Origin: Tubiluchus corallicola | Lineage: Eukaryota; Priapulida; Priapulimorpha; Priapulimorphida; Tubiluchidae | Reading direction: 5' to 3' | DNA: 64,000 bases | NCBI GenBank assembly: GCA_030141605.1 | Contig: JAQGDQ010000004.1 | Span: forward strand, 682,001 to 746,000 | Shown: positions 1 to 11,525 of the stretch, in pieces | Layout: each line of letters begins with the position of its first letter | Numbering within the stretch: the first letter of the stretch is position 1 | The notes under the pieces: generated by a model | What the model saw: the letters and a program-made list of their open reading frames with translations, nothing else | Databases searched by the model: none | Told to the model about the DNA's origin: nothing | Made by a program: the position numbers and the translations under genes

Positions 1-111
1 TGGCCTCCAGGCAGAGATACAACTTGGTACATCGATGAAGCTCGGGTGATGAAAAATGCTGCTTCGGAAAAGTCTTGGATTCCTAGAAGATTTCACATTG
101 AGCACTGTTGA
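1..111 (+). CDS. C-terminal coding exon of an unrecognised gene (partial)
   Basis: The window opens inside an open frame of 36 codons ending in TGA at 109-111. The peptide runs from WPPGRDTTWYIDEARVM through SWIPRRFHIEHC at the C-terminus. It is rich in W, R, E and H and reads like genuine protein, unlike the AT-driven frames around it, and base composition drops to very AT-rich right after the stop. An AATAAA signal follows 47 nt later, which fits a last exon with a short 3'UTR. I do not recognise the family and assign no function. The exon start and the rest of the gene are left of the window. The gene is on the same strand as the receptor at 39-64 kb, about 39 kb upstream of it. Confidence 0.6.
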   Translation, partial: WPPGRDTTWYIDEARVMKNAASEKSWIPRRFHIEHC

Positions 112-157
112 ACTGAAGTTAATATCAAATATGAATAATCTGAAATAACTTTCTAAC

Positions 158-163
158 AATAAA
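158..163 (+). promoter_or_regulatory. poly(A) signal AATAAA
   Basis: Canonical AATAAA 47 nt after the TGA at 109-111. It probably ends the transcript of the gene whose last exon opens the window. In AT-rich DNA the hexamer occurs by chance, but the position fits. Confidence 0.5.
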
Positions 164-179
164 TTAGGAAGTATATTCC

Positions 180-1200
180 TAATGTCTCCGATCCAGATTT
201 AGAAGAAATGCGATTCTTATTGGTTCATAATTTTAAAGTAAAATAATATAATTAAAATTCAGGATACAGAACTGCCAAAAATAATGTTCAATAAAATGAA
301 TCTTAATGGTTTATTTATAAACTTATAAATCGGATAATATAATATGCGATATTTAAATTTTAATAATACAAGCTAATACAGCATAATGTAATATCATACT
401 TTGCATATTAAGTACTTCGCGTTACTCTGTTCTTCCAGGAATTCCTAGATAAGTCATTGTTATCTATGCTGCGCATTGCACCTTTTTTGCTATTTGGGAC
501 GTCTGCTAGATTGAACTTCATTGAAGAAGCGCTAAAATTTAACTTGCGTAAAAAATGTTTCAACTAGTAAACAATATTTGCCATTTAAAAGTATTAAATC
601 ATCTGGTGAAATGAAATAGTTGCTGAATGTTAAAAACGCGAACTTCTTTATAGGCGAATTTTTTTTATTAGCATTATCATTTTAAATCACAGATTGTTAC
701 TATACAAACCGAATTTTATTTTACATTTTACATTACAATAGAGTTTTAATAAAATAGTTATCACTATCTTTTTCTCCATTTATCTGCCTATCTACGTGTC
801 TGCCTGATTGCTTTTCTATCTATTTGTCTACTTCTCTATCTGTCATCTATCTTTCAGCTTATTTTGCTATTCCATACATCTCTTTCATCAATCTTACTGA
901 TATATGCAAGTGTATGTGACTATATATGTGCATATATCGTGATGTACGAGTAAATTAGAGTTGGGTAAGTATAATTTTAATGTCTCTCGGGGTCTTGCCT
1001 TCTCGCTACTTGAGCGGCAATTACTATTATTACGGGAATGCAGGTACTACAAGTACTCTACTCAGAATTAATGTCCTAGTAGGCACTTATAAATAACATG
1101 ATTATAAATCAAAGCAGAAAATGAATTAACTTAGCTGAAAATACAGCTCTCCTCTCCGCTGTAGTATAAATTAAATCCTTTATTCAATGTTATGAATCCT
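180..1200. other. AT-rich intergenic DNA with decayed TCTA/TCTG tract
   Basis: No coding or RNA feature seen. At about 765-860 there is a pyrimidine-rich decayed tetranucleotide tract (tatc, tctg, tcta units), a worn microsatellite. Confidence 0.5.
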
Positions 1201-1214
1201 GCATTCCTTCATTA

Positions 1215-2570
1215 CGATTGCATATCACTTCGCCAGGGCCCATTTCGCAGTGCGTCATTTCGCAGTGCGTCATTTCGCCAGTCTATCTTATGCTTAATAA
1301 CTCAAAAACTAGAAAGCCCTATAAGATCAAATTTGGTATGGGACCAACCAGAGGACAAGGGTCACCGGGACCTATGACCACTGGTCATTATTGGTCAAGC
1401 CGCTTAAATTATTAGCCAAAAACGCCACATTAAGATTTTCTTTGGCACCTTCTGGACGGCGTTGCTTACGACCTTTTTCAAATAGACAATAGATTCCGTT
1501 AGAGAAAGAAATCCTCTTTCAGAAGCTGTGCTTAGTTTTTGTCCAAACGCTTTAGCGTTTTCTGCATGTTAATACGAACGTTTTCTACATAAACTTTGTT
1601 AATTTTGAGGGTACGGCTTTAAGACTTTTCTTCAAAATTTTCAAGACCGTTTGACTCCCAAATACCTTAATTATGGACCATAAGCGCTCTTCAAACATGT
1701 GATCAACAACCAGCAATTATCAGTTTCCATCTTAGTTGGTCGTGCAGCTTTTATGTCCAGTGGCAAAGGGCTGGCGTTTTTTGGGATCTTAAACATCGTT
1801 GAAATTTCAGAAAAAAGGCTCCGCCCTTTAGGGTACTATCATGGTGAGGGTTTTATTTTCGCTACTGCCAAATAATGCAGGGTTACGACATTTTACTAGC
1901 GGTCAGTAACGCCAACTCTCCTGGCGATTTATTATGCAAAGTTCGTCTGCATAGGTGTAACGGCCAAAAGAATGTCCAAGATGGCCATGCCTCCGTCTTC
2001 TAGAGAGATGACATATAGTGAGGCTTTTGTTCCTGCTGTTGCCAAATAATGCAGGCTAATGCTCAGATGTCCACCTTCTAGCTATTCAGTGATCAAATTT
2101 CCTTTTGGTAGAATCTGCAGTTACTGGTTTACTGTTTTTGTATCCAAAAGAACACCCAACATGGCGCGCCCATGAATCCCTAAACATACGGCTGCCATTC
2201 AGTAAAAAAGCCTACACCAGGCCTATCAGACCTGCAAAGGCCTAAATTTTATTGCACTGTTTAACTTTAACTTTGTGCTTCTCAAAACTAGAATGCCAAG
2301 ATGGCACCAGCAGTGACAGTCCAATCGTCTATTACACAGCGACCATCCACTAAGGGCTGTCACACTGCGGCCGTTTTTCCGTAAATGCATAATGGCGAAA
2401 TGATGCACTGGCGAAGTGTACCACTATTTAAATATTTACCGCGCTATTTCTATCTGGTAAAATGAAACACTGGCGAAATGGTACACTTGCGAAGTGTAGC
2501 TCTATTCAAATACATACTGCACTATTTCTATTATAAACTGTCAAAACGAATCACTGGCGAAAAGACCCTA
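1215..2570. mobile_element. Element bounded by inverted TGGCGAAATG clusters
   Basis: At 1228-1285 the + strand carries repeated CATTTCGC(C)AGT units (CACTTCGCCAG, then CATTTCGCAGTGCGT twice, then CATTTCGCCAGT). At about 2390-2560 the reverse complement appears, again repeated (ATGGCGAAATG, ACTGGCGAAGTG, ACTGGCGAAATG, ACTGGCGAAAAG). Inverted clusters of short sub-repeats about 1.2 kb apart look like the subterminal repeats of a non-autonomous foldback or DNA transposon. No transposase frame lies between them. Precise ends and target-site duplications were not identified. Confidence 0.45.
1845..2235. repeat. Diverged tandem repeat (about 180 bp) inside the inverted-repeat element
   Basis: The motif GTGAGG-TTTT-TTC, CTGCCAAATAATGCAGG occurs at about 1845-1882 and again at about 2017-2055. 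Both copies are followed by CAAGATGG or CCAACATGG and CCAAAAGAA-type blocks. The internal part of the element therefore seems to be two imperfect units of about 180 bp. Confidence 0.4.
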
Positions 2571-2953
2571 TACAAACAAAATGCACTACGCACTGCCAAA
2601 TGATACGCTAACACTAACGGTGAAATGCTAACTGGCGATGTAGGTGATTACTCTTCATTATACGAATTTATAGCATGAAACTTCTTAAAACTTAGTTTAT
2701 CACGTGATAGTCATTGCGTAATTGTGCTGCCCGTGCGTTGATGAAGCTGTTGCCAAAATGACGGAAAGCCGCTTGTCTCTCATTGAAACCCTTTCAGCGA
2801 GGATAATTGAAAATGAAATTGAAACTTTCTTTTTGTCGTCAATCAGGAAATCGTACACGTCTAAAGCTGAATTTAATACGAGGCGAGTTTCATTGGTGAG
2901 AATCGTAAAAGATCGAGTAAAACTGAATTAATCAAAATTGGCAGTCAGGAACG

Positions 2954-2959
2954 TTTATT
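2954..2959 (-). promoter_or_regulatory. poly(A) signal of decayed fragment, copy 1
   Basis: TTTATT on the + strand (AATAAA on minus), about 170 nt after the TAA at 3131. It supports reading the minus-strand frames as the 3' end of a former gene. Confidence 0.35.
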
Positions 2960-3130
2960 TTCTGGGCTCTAACTGGTACCATTTCGCATCTATGTAGTTG
3001 ATGAGCATTCATTTGCACATCTAAATATACATACAAAATACACAACCACCCGCCGTATACGTATACAATTACAGAAAGACGATATGGTTTTACAACAACT
3101 AAATTTTCTTCCAACACTTAACACAGTTTC

Positions 3131-3983
3131 TTACTTCTTATAGGAGTATTGGTCCGAGCGCCCAATATTTTTGGCCTTTAGTTTCTCTACATCAAAGTCA
3201 AACGGCTCTTTGCCGCCGCCATACACTTTCTCTGGAAATTCCAGATACCGTAGTTCTTAGGATTAAGTTCCATTTTGCTTGACAACAAATCTTTATCAGT
3301 ACTTTATGTTCCCTGATGAAGACCATAATGTAAACTGGTTGATTTCTTTTTTGTATGTTTTAGGTGCTTTAAATGCATCGACGTTTCTATTTTTCAACTG
3401 ATGATTAGTTGAGATTGTTCCGGCATTTTCGGCCTTAACTACTACTTAGTAATTTAAAAAAACTACTAAAGTATAAATTTGTAACTTTCTCAGCCAAAAG
3501 CTAATGTATTGCAACATCAAACTGTGAAACTTAAACTTTGTAAAGCTCCTATTGTTATTGTAGTCTAAACGTCACACATGTTCCAACGCCACCTGAGATA
3601 TATTACAGTTTATAGCAAAAAGCAACTTTTTGCCAACTTTATAGAAACTATGATGTTTTATATTTTTTACCTACGTTTGCACGATTCAGTTTATTCTTTT
3701 GCTTTTCCTCCAAAATAATTAGGTAGCCCTTGATTGAGTTGTTCATAGATTCGATATACTTAGTGTCGGTGGGCTGCTAGTTAGATGCACGGAAGCCAGT
3801 GATAAGCTCATTCGACTCTATGACAATCAATAAACACTGGAGCTGTTGCAGTGGTCAATCAGCTGTCTGCGCATTACGCATTGTGTTCAGCTTGTGTCAA
3901 AGTTTACGTAAAATTTTGCTAGTACTTCATTTTAGTTCATTGATTACACGGCAGCAGAAAACGCTGGAATTGGCTTCGCGCAG
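3131..3983 (-). pseudogene. Decayed two-exon gene fragment, copy 1
   Basis: On the minus strand one frame runs from 3983 to 3671 (313 nt) as a readable lysine/asparagine-rich, probably helical protein, interrupted by four stops: TGA at 3929, 3899 and 3857, and TAG at 3779. The three TGA could be CGA with a CpG transition and the TAG a former CAG. The clean stretch after the TAG begins QPTDTKYIESMNNSIKGYL. It ends at a donor-like AACGTAG/GTAAAA in phase 1. A second open stretch at 3255-3131 starts after CCTAAG in the matching phase, contains FPEKVYGGGKEPFDFDVEKL and ends YSYKK-TAA. An AATAAA follows at 2959-2954. I do not recognise the family. The retained intron-like gap argues against a processed pseudogene. 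Confidence 0.45.
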
Positions 3984-4431
3984 CTAATCTGCAGGGTAAT
4001 GATCACTTTAGATAGAACGTAGGCGGTGGTAGTACGCAGTAAAAAAGTTTTCTCACAAACATACGATGAAATTGATTGAGAATTATTATTAACAATGTGA
4101 CGCACTGTGCACAAATTGAGCAACCTTTGTTCTTTGACGTGTGCATATAAGTCATTGGAAACAGCAGCAAATTTATGCGCAATTTACGTAAATCTGGAAG
4201 TTGACATTTGAAACTTTGATGAAGCTGTTGCCAAAATGACGGAAAGCCGCTTGTCTCTCATTGAAACCCTTTCAGCGAGGATAATTGAAAATAAAATTGA
4301 AACTTTCTTTTTGTCGTCAATCAGGAAATCGTACACGTCTAAAGCTGAATTTAATACGAGGCGAGTTTCATTGGTGAGAATCGTAAAAGATCGAGTAAAA
4401 CTGAATTAATCAAAATTGGCAGTCAGGAACG

Positions 4432-4437
4432 TTTATT
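4432..4437 (-). promoter_or_regulatory. poly(A) signal of decayed fragment, copy 2
   Basis: Duplicate of the minus-strand AATAAA at 2959-2954, in the same position relative to the copy 2 stop codon. Confidence 0.35.
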
Positions 4438-4608
4438 TTCTGGGCTCTAACTGGTACCATTTCGCATCTATGTAGTTGATGAGCATTCATTTGCACATCT
4501 AAATATACATACAAAATACACAACCACCCGCCGTATACGTATACAATTACAGAAAGACGATATGGTTTTACAACAACTAAATTTTCTTCCAACACTTAAC
4601 ACAGTTTC

Positions 4609-5461
4609 TTACTTCTTATAGGAGTATTGGTCCGAGCGCCCAATATTTTTGGCCTTTAGTTTCTCTACATCAAAGTCAAACGGCTCTTTGCCGCCGCCAT
4701 ACACTTTCTCTGGAAATTCCAGATACCGTAGTTCTTAGGATTAAGTTCCATTTTGCTTGACAACAAATCTTTATCAGTACTTTATGTTCCCTGATGAAGA
4801 CCATAATGTAAACTGGTTGATTTCTTTTTTGTATGTTTTAGGTGCTTTAAATGCATCGACGTTTCTATTTTTCAACTGATGATTAGTTGAGATTGTTCCG
4901 GCATTTTCGGCCTTAACTACTACTTAGTAATTTAAAAAAAGTACTAAAGTATAAATTTGTAACTTTCTCAGCCAAAAGCTAATGTATTGCAACATCAAAC
5001 TGTGAAACTTAAACTTTGTAAAGCTCCTATTGTTATTGTAGTCTAAACGTCACACATGTTCCAACGCCACCTGAGATATATTACAGTTTATAGCAAAAAG
5101 CAACTTTTTGCCAACTTTATAGAAACTATGATGTTTCATATTTTTTACCTACGTTTGCACGATTCAGTTTATTCTTTTGCTTTTCCTCCAAAATAATTAG
5201 GTAGCCCTTGATTGAGTTGTTCATAGATTCGATATACTTAGTGTCGGTGGGCTGCTAGTTAGATGCACGGAAGCCAGTGATAAGCTCATTCGACTCTATG
5301 ACAATCAATAAACACTGGAGCTGTTGCAGTGGTCAATCAGCTGTCTGCGCATTACGCATTGTGTTCAGCTCGTGTCAAAGTTGACGTAAAATTTTGCTAG
5401 TACTTCATTTTAGTTCATTGATTACACGGCAGCAGAAAACGCTGGAATTGGCTTCGCGCAG
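4609..5461 (-). pseudogene. Decayed two-exon gene fragment, copy 2
   Basis: Second copy of the minus-strand fragment, offset by exactly 1,478 bp: first exon 5461-5149, last exon 4733-4609, AATAAA at 4437-4432. It carries the same four in-frame stops as copy 1, so the gene was already dead before the duplication. Copy-specific changes are few; two lie in the first exon just before the stop cluster. No convincing upstream exon was found beyond 5694, so only the 3' end of the ancestral gene is present. Confidence 0.45.
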
Positions 5462-5864
5462 CTAATCTGCAGGGTAATGATCACTTTAGATAGAACGTAG
5501 GCGGTGGTAGTACGCAGTAAAAAAGTTTTCTCACAAACATACGATGAAATTGATTGAGAATTATTATTAACAATGTGACGCACTGTGCACAAATTGAGCA
5601 ACCTTTGTTCTTTGACGTGTGCATATAAGTCATTGGAAACAGCAGCAAATTTATGCGCAATTTACGTAAATCTGGAAGTTGACATTTGAAACTTGAAAGC
5701 TGAACATAGTGGAGTCCAGCATTGGAATAGTCCAAGCAGGTATGTCAATTTAACATGTTAGCATTTGTGAAGTAAATTATGATACAGAAACATAATTTAT
5801 TAGTTTCAAAACTATAAAAAAGCGCGTAGAGAACTATGTATTTTTGTTGCACGATTTAACCTTG

Positions 5865-5955
5865 GGTTCGTTCTTTGATTAGTTCGTTCGTTCATTTCTT
5901 CTTTAGCTCAATAGTTCCTTCGTTTACTCGCTCGCTTATCCGTTCGTTCGTCATC
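5865..5955. repeat. Degenerate (TTCG)n tetranucleotide tract
   Basis: Repeated GTTCGTTC, GTTCATTTCTTC and CTCGCTCG units: a decayed TTCG/TTCA microsatellite. The same theme on the opposite strand recurs at 38.7 kb and 58.7 kb. Confidence 0.6.
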
Positions 5956-5959
5956 CATT

Positions 5960-8600
5960 TTTGATTTTGATTTTTGATTTAATATTTTATTTCAAACAGA
6001 GTTCATATACACATCACACGAAAACTTGTATTAACGAGCATTACAACAAATTAGATCAATGCGGTATATCACCCATTCAGTGATTGAACTTATTTAACTG
6101 TATCAGAGTGTCGAAATACATTGATTTCAATGCTACGTGTCAGCATTCGCCATTTTATTGACGGAAGTATAATAATTATTAAATGTGCATGGAAAATCAC
6201 TTAACGCTCAGCGCATATTTGTTGGCTTTTTAAATTTGATGGATTATTAAACAAATTAAGAGTACAAGCAATCCTTAAACTCACTGCAGGACACAAATGT
6301 GACTGAGCAATCTTTTTTCTTTCAAAGTATTTTAAGACTGCATTCTCTAATGTTTTGAAAGATTCAAATTTACATTTTTCCATATTTGATTTCAAACGCT
6401 TTGTTAGTCTTGAACTTAGTGGTAAACTTTTGCTATCAAGCCTCTGCAAAGTCCGTGGTTATAACAAAAGGTGACCACTGCTTTGTGTTTAATAGAACAA
6501 AATTAGTTCGAGAACTCAAGAGCGTGAATTATTACTGAATGAGTTTACTGAGCCAACAATGTAACCGTTATTCATAGGTTCTAGACGCCTACAAGACGGG
6601 CAATCCTATTTCTATAGTTTCACTGGCTCACAAGAGACTTTTGTCAGAAACGAAATTAATGAGCAATTACACCAGGTAAAAGACTCTGCTGCAATTTCAT
6701 GTTCAATTCATCTACGAGTGGCCCACCAAATAAGATAATATATGAGTATACCATATGGATGCCAGAAGACGAACTACTTGAAAATGGTGAATATGCCAGT
6801 CTAAAGATGTGATGTGTTAGTATTAACAATGAAAGAAAAAAACAACGTCTAGGTAATTTAATGGGATTTAGGAAAACGTAAAACTCATTGTCCGACATTA
6901 CCCCATTTTACCCTATATCACAACATTAAAGTAAAGTCGCGTTGATCTGATTTATTTTTATTCTCGTTAATGCAAGTTTTGGTGTTTATAAACAAGAAAG
7001 AGATAAAAGTGACCAATGAAAGTATATAAACACACTAAAAACAATAGATAAATTTAAATGTGCGTGACATACTAAATTCTAAAAGTTTTACAAAGTTTCA
7101 AATTTAAAAATTAAATTTATAGTAATACTGGCATTTTGAAATAATTTTGCCCGCATTACAATATCACATCATTCCTATTTATTTCATTGACGTTTTTTCA
7201 GCGTTTCTGTGAATTGGGAATGGCACGCTGATTGGTAAAGTACGAAATTGCCGAAGTTTTTTTACGGGCAAGTGGTACTTCAGTTGGCTGGCAGTATCCT
7301 TGGTTTCACTTACAGCTGTTAAGGTGTGGTCAGAACGCTGAATACACATGTCGGCACATAATCTTTTGTTGGGGGATTCAAAAACAAGTAGCACTACAAA
7401 ACACTTTATTATAACAAAGTATTGCTCAAACAATAGCGAATCTATCATACCCTCAGAATTTATGTGGAAGGCTCGTACATCCCACTGTTTGCAGCCTTGA
7501 GGGTTGTGTTCGGAACAGTAACCCAGAAACTGTGGGATTATTTTTTCCGATTAAACTGACTGGTCGCTACACCCCCGCCTTGTATATTAACTTACTATAC
7601 TCACGCGTGTCAGAAATGTGTAGCTGTCGAACGGGAAAGAAGCTATAAATTACCTTTTTGAATGAGAGAAAAACTATGAGTCTCTCGGCTTATAGGATGG
7701 TCAAGAAACTATGCGAATATCTGCCTGCGATATCCTGTGCGTCGAGTTTACCGAGCCGGCCCTAGTGGGAAATAAAATTTTCAAAATAAACCAATTAAAT
7801 ACCTATTATGTTTTTCTTATACTTCTCACTTTTTGAACTGCGTGTGCCTATTGTCATTTTGGACGTAGTTGCAGACTGGTAGTGGTTTGCTATTACGTGT
7901 CTTTTTATTAAATTGTCATCCGCACTTTCATCTTTAAAACGTGCTTAAACCCTGGTTTGTTACAGTTTTTAACGGTGATTTGGATAGTCTTTACAAATGT
8001 AAGCACATGATTTGAGAAACCAAGCAAATATACTGTAATTAGATTATTTGGTTTGTTGTTGATTGACTGGTAGCTATACTGTTTGTTCGTGTAACCTAAC
8101 TATTCATATAAACGTAGCCATATTAATCAATACAAATCCAATTGGCAACGTAAGGAAAATAAGTCAATTACTGTGCTTCTATGAAAGGGAAAAACTCACC
8201 AATAGTGTAATCTTGTTAGCGTTCTGCGTTGCCTCTCACGACTTATTTTTTCACTTCAGATAATGATTTCTTATTTGACACCTTTCCGATTTTTGATTAC
8301 CAATAATTAAGCCTGTGGAAGTGGACAGAGTTCAATTAAAGTAACAAGCTTTTCGTGCAAATGTCGAAGAATTTGGTGATTACAGTAATACAGTTTTTCA
8401 ACTGTGGAGGAAAAACACAGAGTGGCCGTTAGTGACAATGTAGCAAAAATGTACATATTTGCATACGTGCGAGTTAATAATATTGGCTTCTTTTAACTTA
8501 CTGGTGATTTAGTGGAAAGGTGCGTAAACATTAAACAGAACTGTTGAAAAAACTTTCAGAATACTAGATTCATCCTATATGACTTAAATGCTAACGAATC
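5960..8600. other. AT-rich DNA, no gene seen
   Basis: Only short frames (up to 89 codons) without splice context, codon character or recognisable motifs. At 7440-7570 there is a slightly GC-richer stretch with no clear repeat structure. Confidence 0.5.
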
Positions 8601-8612
8601 ATAATAGTTTTA

Positions 8613-8647
<35 letters not shown>

Positions 8648-8692
8648 TTGTTGTTGTTGTCGTCGTTGTTGTTGTTGTTGCTGTCATCATCG
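8613..8692. repeat. (TTG)n microsatellite
   Basis: About 25 TTG/TTGTCG-type units with a few interruptions. It produces a poly-leucine frame that should not be taken as a protein. Confidence 0.9.
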
Positions 8693-9110
8693 TCGTTATG
8701 TATACTAGCTTATGAATGTTGCGGCTATTATTTCTGTGACGCAGAAAGCACTCTACATTCTAAAATATTGGAAAGAAATACTATTTTGCGAATAAAAATT
8801 ATCGGAGAATCGGTATGCTCAGAATACCAATGAAAGCGTTTAGTGTCTAGGCAAGCAAGTTCTGATACGATAAGTGAGCGGTTTGAGTAGCACAGTAATT
8901 AGTTTCTCATGCTTGCATAGACATAGCATAGTGAGAAATTAATATCAGATTATAAAGAGACTAAGTGGCTTATTTCAACAGTCATTCTGTAATATATTTT
9001 GCATTAGGTTTGGTGCACGGTATACAGTACGTCAATCAAGAAGGAATACTGGCGTCACGTTAAGGTAAGTGGTAAACTACGAACACTCAGTTCCAGGTTT
9101 TCAGGTTTAA

Positions 9111-9170
9111 TCAGTCAGTCAGTCAGTCAGTCAGTCAGTCAGTCAGTCAGTCAGTCAGTCAGTCAGTCAG
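9111..9170. repeat. (CAGT)n microsatellite
   Basis: Fifteen uninterrupted TCAG units, followed to about 9250 by worn CAGT/CAGTCA units. The same motif is present at 16,455 and 50,534. Confidence 0.95.
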
Positions 9171-9284
9171 ACGTCTGTAAGTAAGCTAGTTATGACCAGT
9201 CACTCGGTCAGTCAGGCAGTTAGCCAATCGTCAGTCATTCAGTCAGTAGTGAGTCTGTCAATGAAATACCGGCCAATCGATTTA

Positions 9285-9560
9285 TTTAAAGCAAAACCGG
9301 ATCCATTCCTAAACTGTAGGTCAAAACAATCTACTCTTTAAAATATTCAAAGGAAATACACTGTATACTAGTTTTTCAAAAATGACTTACGTGAAAGAAT
9401 TATTACCACACAAACACAATTTCACGTTCGCGCCACTAGTTCTTTGCTGTTACATGTATTTCGCCATTCGCTAATTAGACGGGCATTAACGCCTACATTT
9501 TGGAAACGCAGTGCACAAAAAAGGTACTGTACATCTCCGTTCAAATGTGTTCGTTTTTGA
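9285..9560 (+). repeat. Dispersed repeat, copy A
   Basis: Shares an ordered series of blocks with 28005-28245: AAAACCGGA, then GACTTACGTGAAAGAATTAT, CACAC, TTTCGTGTTC/TTCACGTTCG, TAGTTTTTC or TAGTTCTTTG, TTCGCCATT-GCTA, then TGCACAAAAA and GTACATCTC or GTACCTCTC. This is a diverged interspersed element of unknown class. No coding motif was recognised in it. Confidence 0.6.
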
Positions 9561-10649
9561 CGAACTACATACGTTCGACAGCGCATGCGTGGGCACAGCG
9601 GTAAATTTGAATTTGAATTTTTATCTTAAAACTTGCCTAGTTTTAGTACAACACACTGAATATCTTACAGTAGCACTGCACTTCAATTTTCGCTTTCGCA
9701 AACATACGCAACACGCTCGTAGAATATTTTTGCTGTTGAAAATTATGTTAGTTTGTGATGTCATCAATAGTTGAGCTCGCCCGCCGTTAATTAAAATTTA
9801 ATCTATTATTTAATTATCAGAAACGCTTTTGCAGTATTAATTGTGTTAAAATATATACTTTTTATCGGCTTGAAAATGGGGTAGTATATGAAAAATCATT
9901 GTTTTAAGTTTTTAACGTGCATTGGAAATAATTATTAAAAATAGTTTTCGATGCGAAAACAAATTGGACCTAATAATGGGACCTAATTGAAAGTTATATA
10001 GGCTACTGCCAATAAACTAAAGAGGCTAAGTGAAAATGTAATTTTTATGTGTAGCTACAATGAAGAACGTTAGATTTAAGACTGGAAGGAGGCTCTTAGC
10101 CATTCTATGGCCTAATTAATATGGGTTATAAGTCCCATGTACGTGTAGCTGCTTGGTATGTATGTAATACTCAGTATTTTTTGATATAAAAAGGTCACAA
10201 TATGTGCTTAGTAACCAAAGTTAAGCACTGCTTGGCCTGGTTAGTAAGTGGACTGCCTTTTATTCTGTCCAAATGAAACGCTTTTTGTCATTTGACGTAC
10301 CTATATCAAAACTTGACCAAGACACTGCTGCCTGTTCAGTATTTCATCTTATAGGGATTATCCTTAGTGACAACTTAGGGACTGGTCCTGCCACCGGTAC
10401 CGCTTTGGCGTATTAGCGTGTACGATTGGCTCACTGCATCAGGGTGTGCGATGACACTTGCCTTTCAGTGAGATGCGGTTGAGTAATAAATGTTTCTATT
10501 TTACAGAGCTGGGATCCTTTTGTTGTAGATTGATTAGAAACTTGAATATTTAGTGGGATCAGCAATGAGCTGCTATTATTAGCTATTCGCAATTTCACAT
10601 TTCTATAGCGAAACGTTGAGTAGGCACCGCACAAGACAGACATAATTTT

Positions 10650-11130
10650 GGGCGCTGCTGGTTTTGAAACATCCAGAAAGTGTTGCCGTTCCTGTCGGCA
10701 TTATTCACATTAATGCTGCACTTGCTGCAAATGTGCTCAAGACTGTGCATTCAAACAGAGATGGAGCCGAACTGGTCAGTTTCTTGTTAGTACGACCCGA
10801 CGACTCGACTGTTGACCTCCATAGTTTCAGGTACAATGGCGTAGCGCGTTACGTGCACTTAACGGGCGCACGCATTTTTATCGAAATACATGTAATATCA
10901 ATTCAGGTACGACACTTAGGTAGGAGAGATTCAGATACGTCACTTAGCAAAGACAAGCCTAAGTGCACGTAAGGCATTTACGTCGTAATGCAGGTAGGGC
11001 TCTACGACCAATAGTGCGTAGCTACGCACACGTAAGTGCCCTTCAGGATTTAGGAGCGATTTAAAATGACAAAAGTTCGTCATACGCACAGACTTTTCGA
11101 CTGAAAATTTACGAGTAGTCTCGGCCACTC
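10650..11130. other. GC-richer island with an unassigned 102-codon frame
   Basis: The stretch is less AT-rich than its surroundings and has repeated TACGTGCAC and AAGTGCACGTAA motifs in both orientations (about 10850-11040). A + frame at 10664-10972 is open for 102 codons, but I see no domain, splice signal or homologue, and the inverted TACGTGCAC motifs suggest an old mobile element rather than a gene. Confidence 0.25.
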
Positions 11131-11525
11131 TTAGGTTATTACGTCAGTACTTTATATTCTTTTTATTTAAATTCGCTTGGCTTTATGCATCGTTAATATA
11201 CACAAATTGCACATGTTGATATGCACTGAGATACACACTATAATGCAATCGTTGTAAACAAAATCTACTTGTTAGCAGAGCAGCAGTCCAAGGTCAGATT
11301 TACGTTTTTGTATTACAAACCAACTCTAAATATCGTTAGTAGGAATTTTGAAACACGTGTTACTCAAATTTCCCCATAAAAATGAAGTTTCTCATTTACT
11401 AGAGCTCATTAATTATTCATAAACTAATTTCAAGACCCGTTATTCATGATCTAATGAACCCACAGTTATTAAATTTTAATAATGTACTATGGAAAAGAAA
11501 TGTGAAACAAGTCGGAACAGAAACT

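Larger units (their letters stand above)
2738..5693. repeat. Tandem segmental duplication, two units of 1,478 bp
   Basis: Positions 2738-4215 and 4216-5693 match base for base at a constant offset of 1,478 bp, with no indels. I noticed about five substitutions: at 2815, 3463, 3659, 3893 and 3905 of unit 1 against unit 2. The units abut directly, and the junction shares a few bases (ACTTTGATG against ACTTGAAAG), consistent with unequal exchange or microhomology-mediated duplication. Each unit holds the two decayed exons and the poly(A) signal annotated separately. Identity above 99.5% means a very recent duplication or an assembly artefact. Confidence 0.93.

Noticed and set aside
2722-2931. 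69-codon + frame at the start of the duplication
   Set aside because: It begins outside the duplicated unit and has no support. The minus strand of the same unit gives a better gene-like structure with stop and poly(A) signal.
3200-3301. Resemblance of minus-strand KMELNPKNYGIWNFQRK to a prenyltransferase alpha-subunit repeat
   Set aside because: The frame ends after about 30 codons and conflicts with the phase-matched last exon in another frame. The motif match is short and incomplete.
10664-10972. 102-codon + frame in a GC-richer stretch
   Set aside because: No recognisable domain or splice sites; inverted TACGTGCAC words suggest mobile-element sequence. Mentioned as a low-confidence island only.
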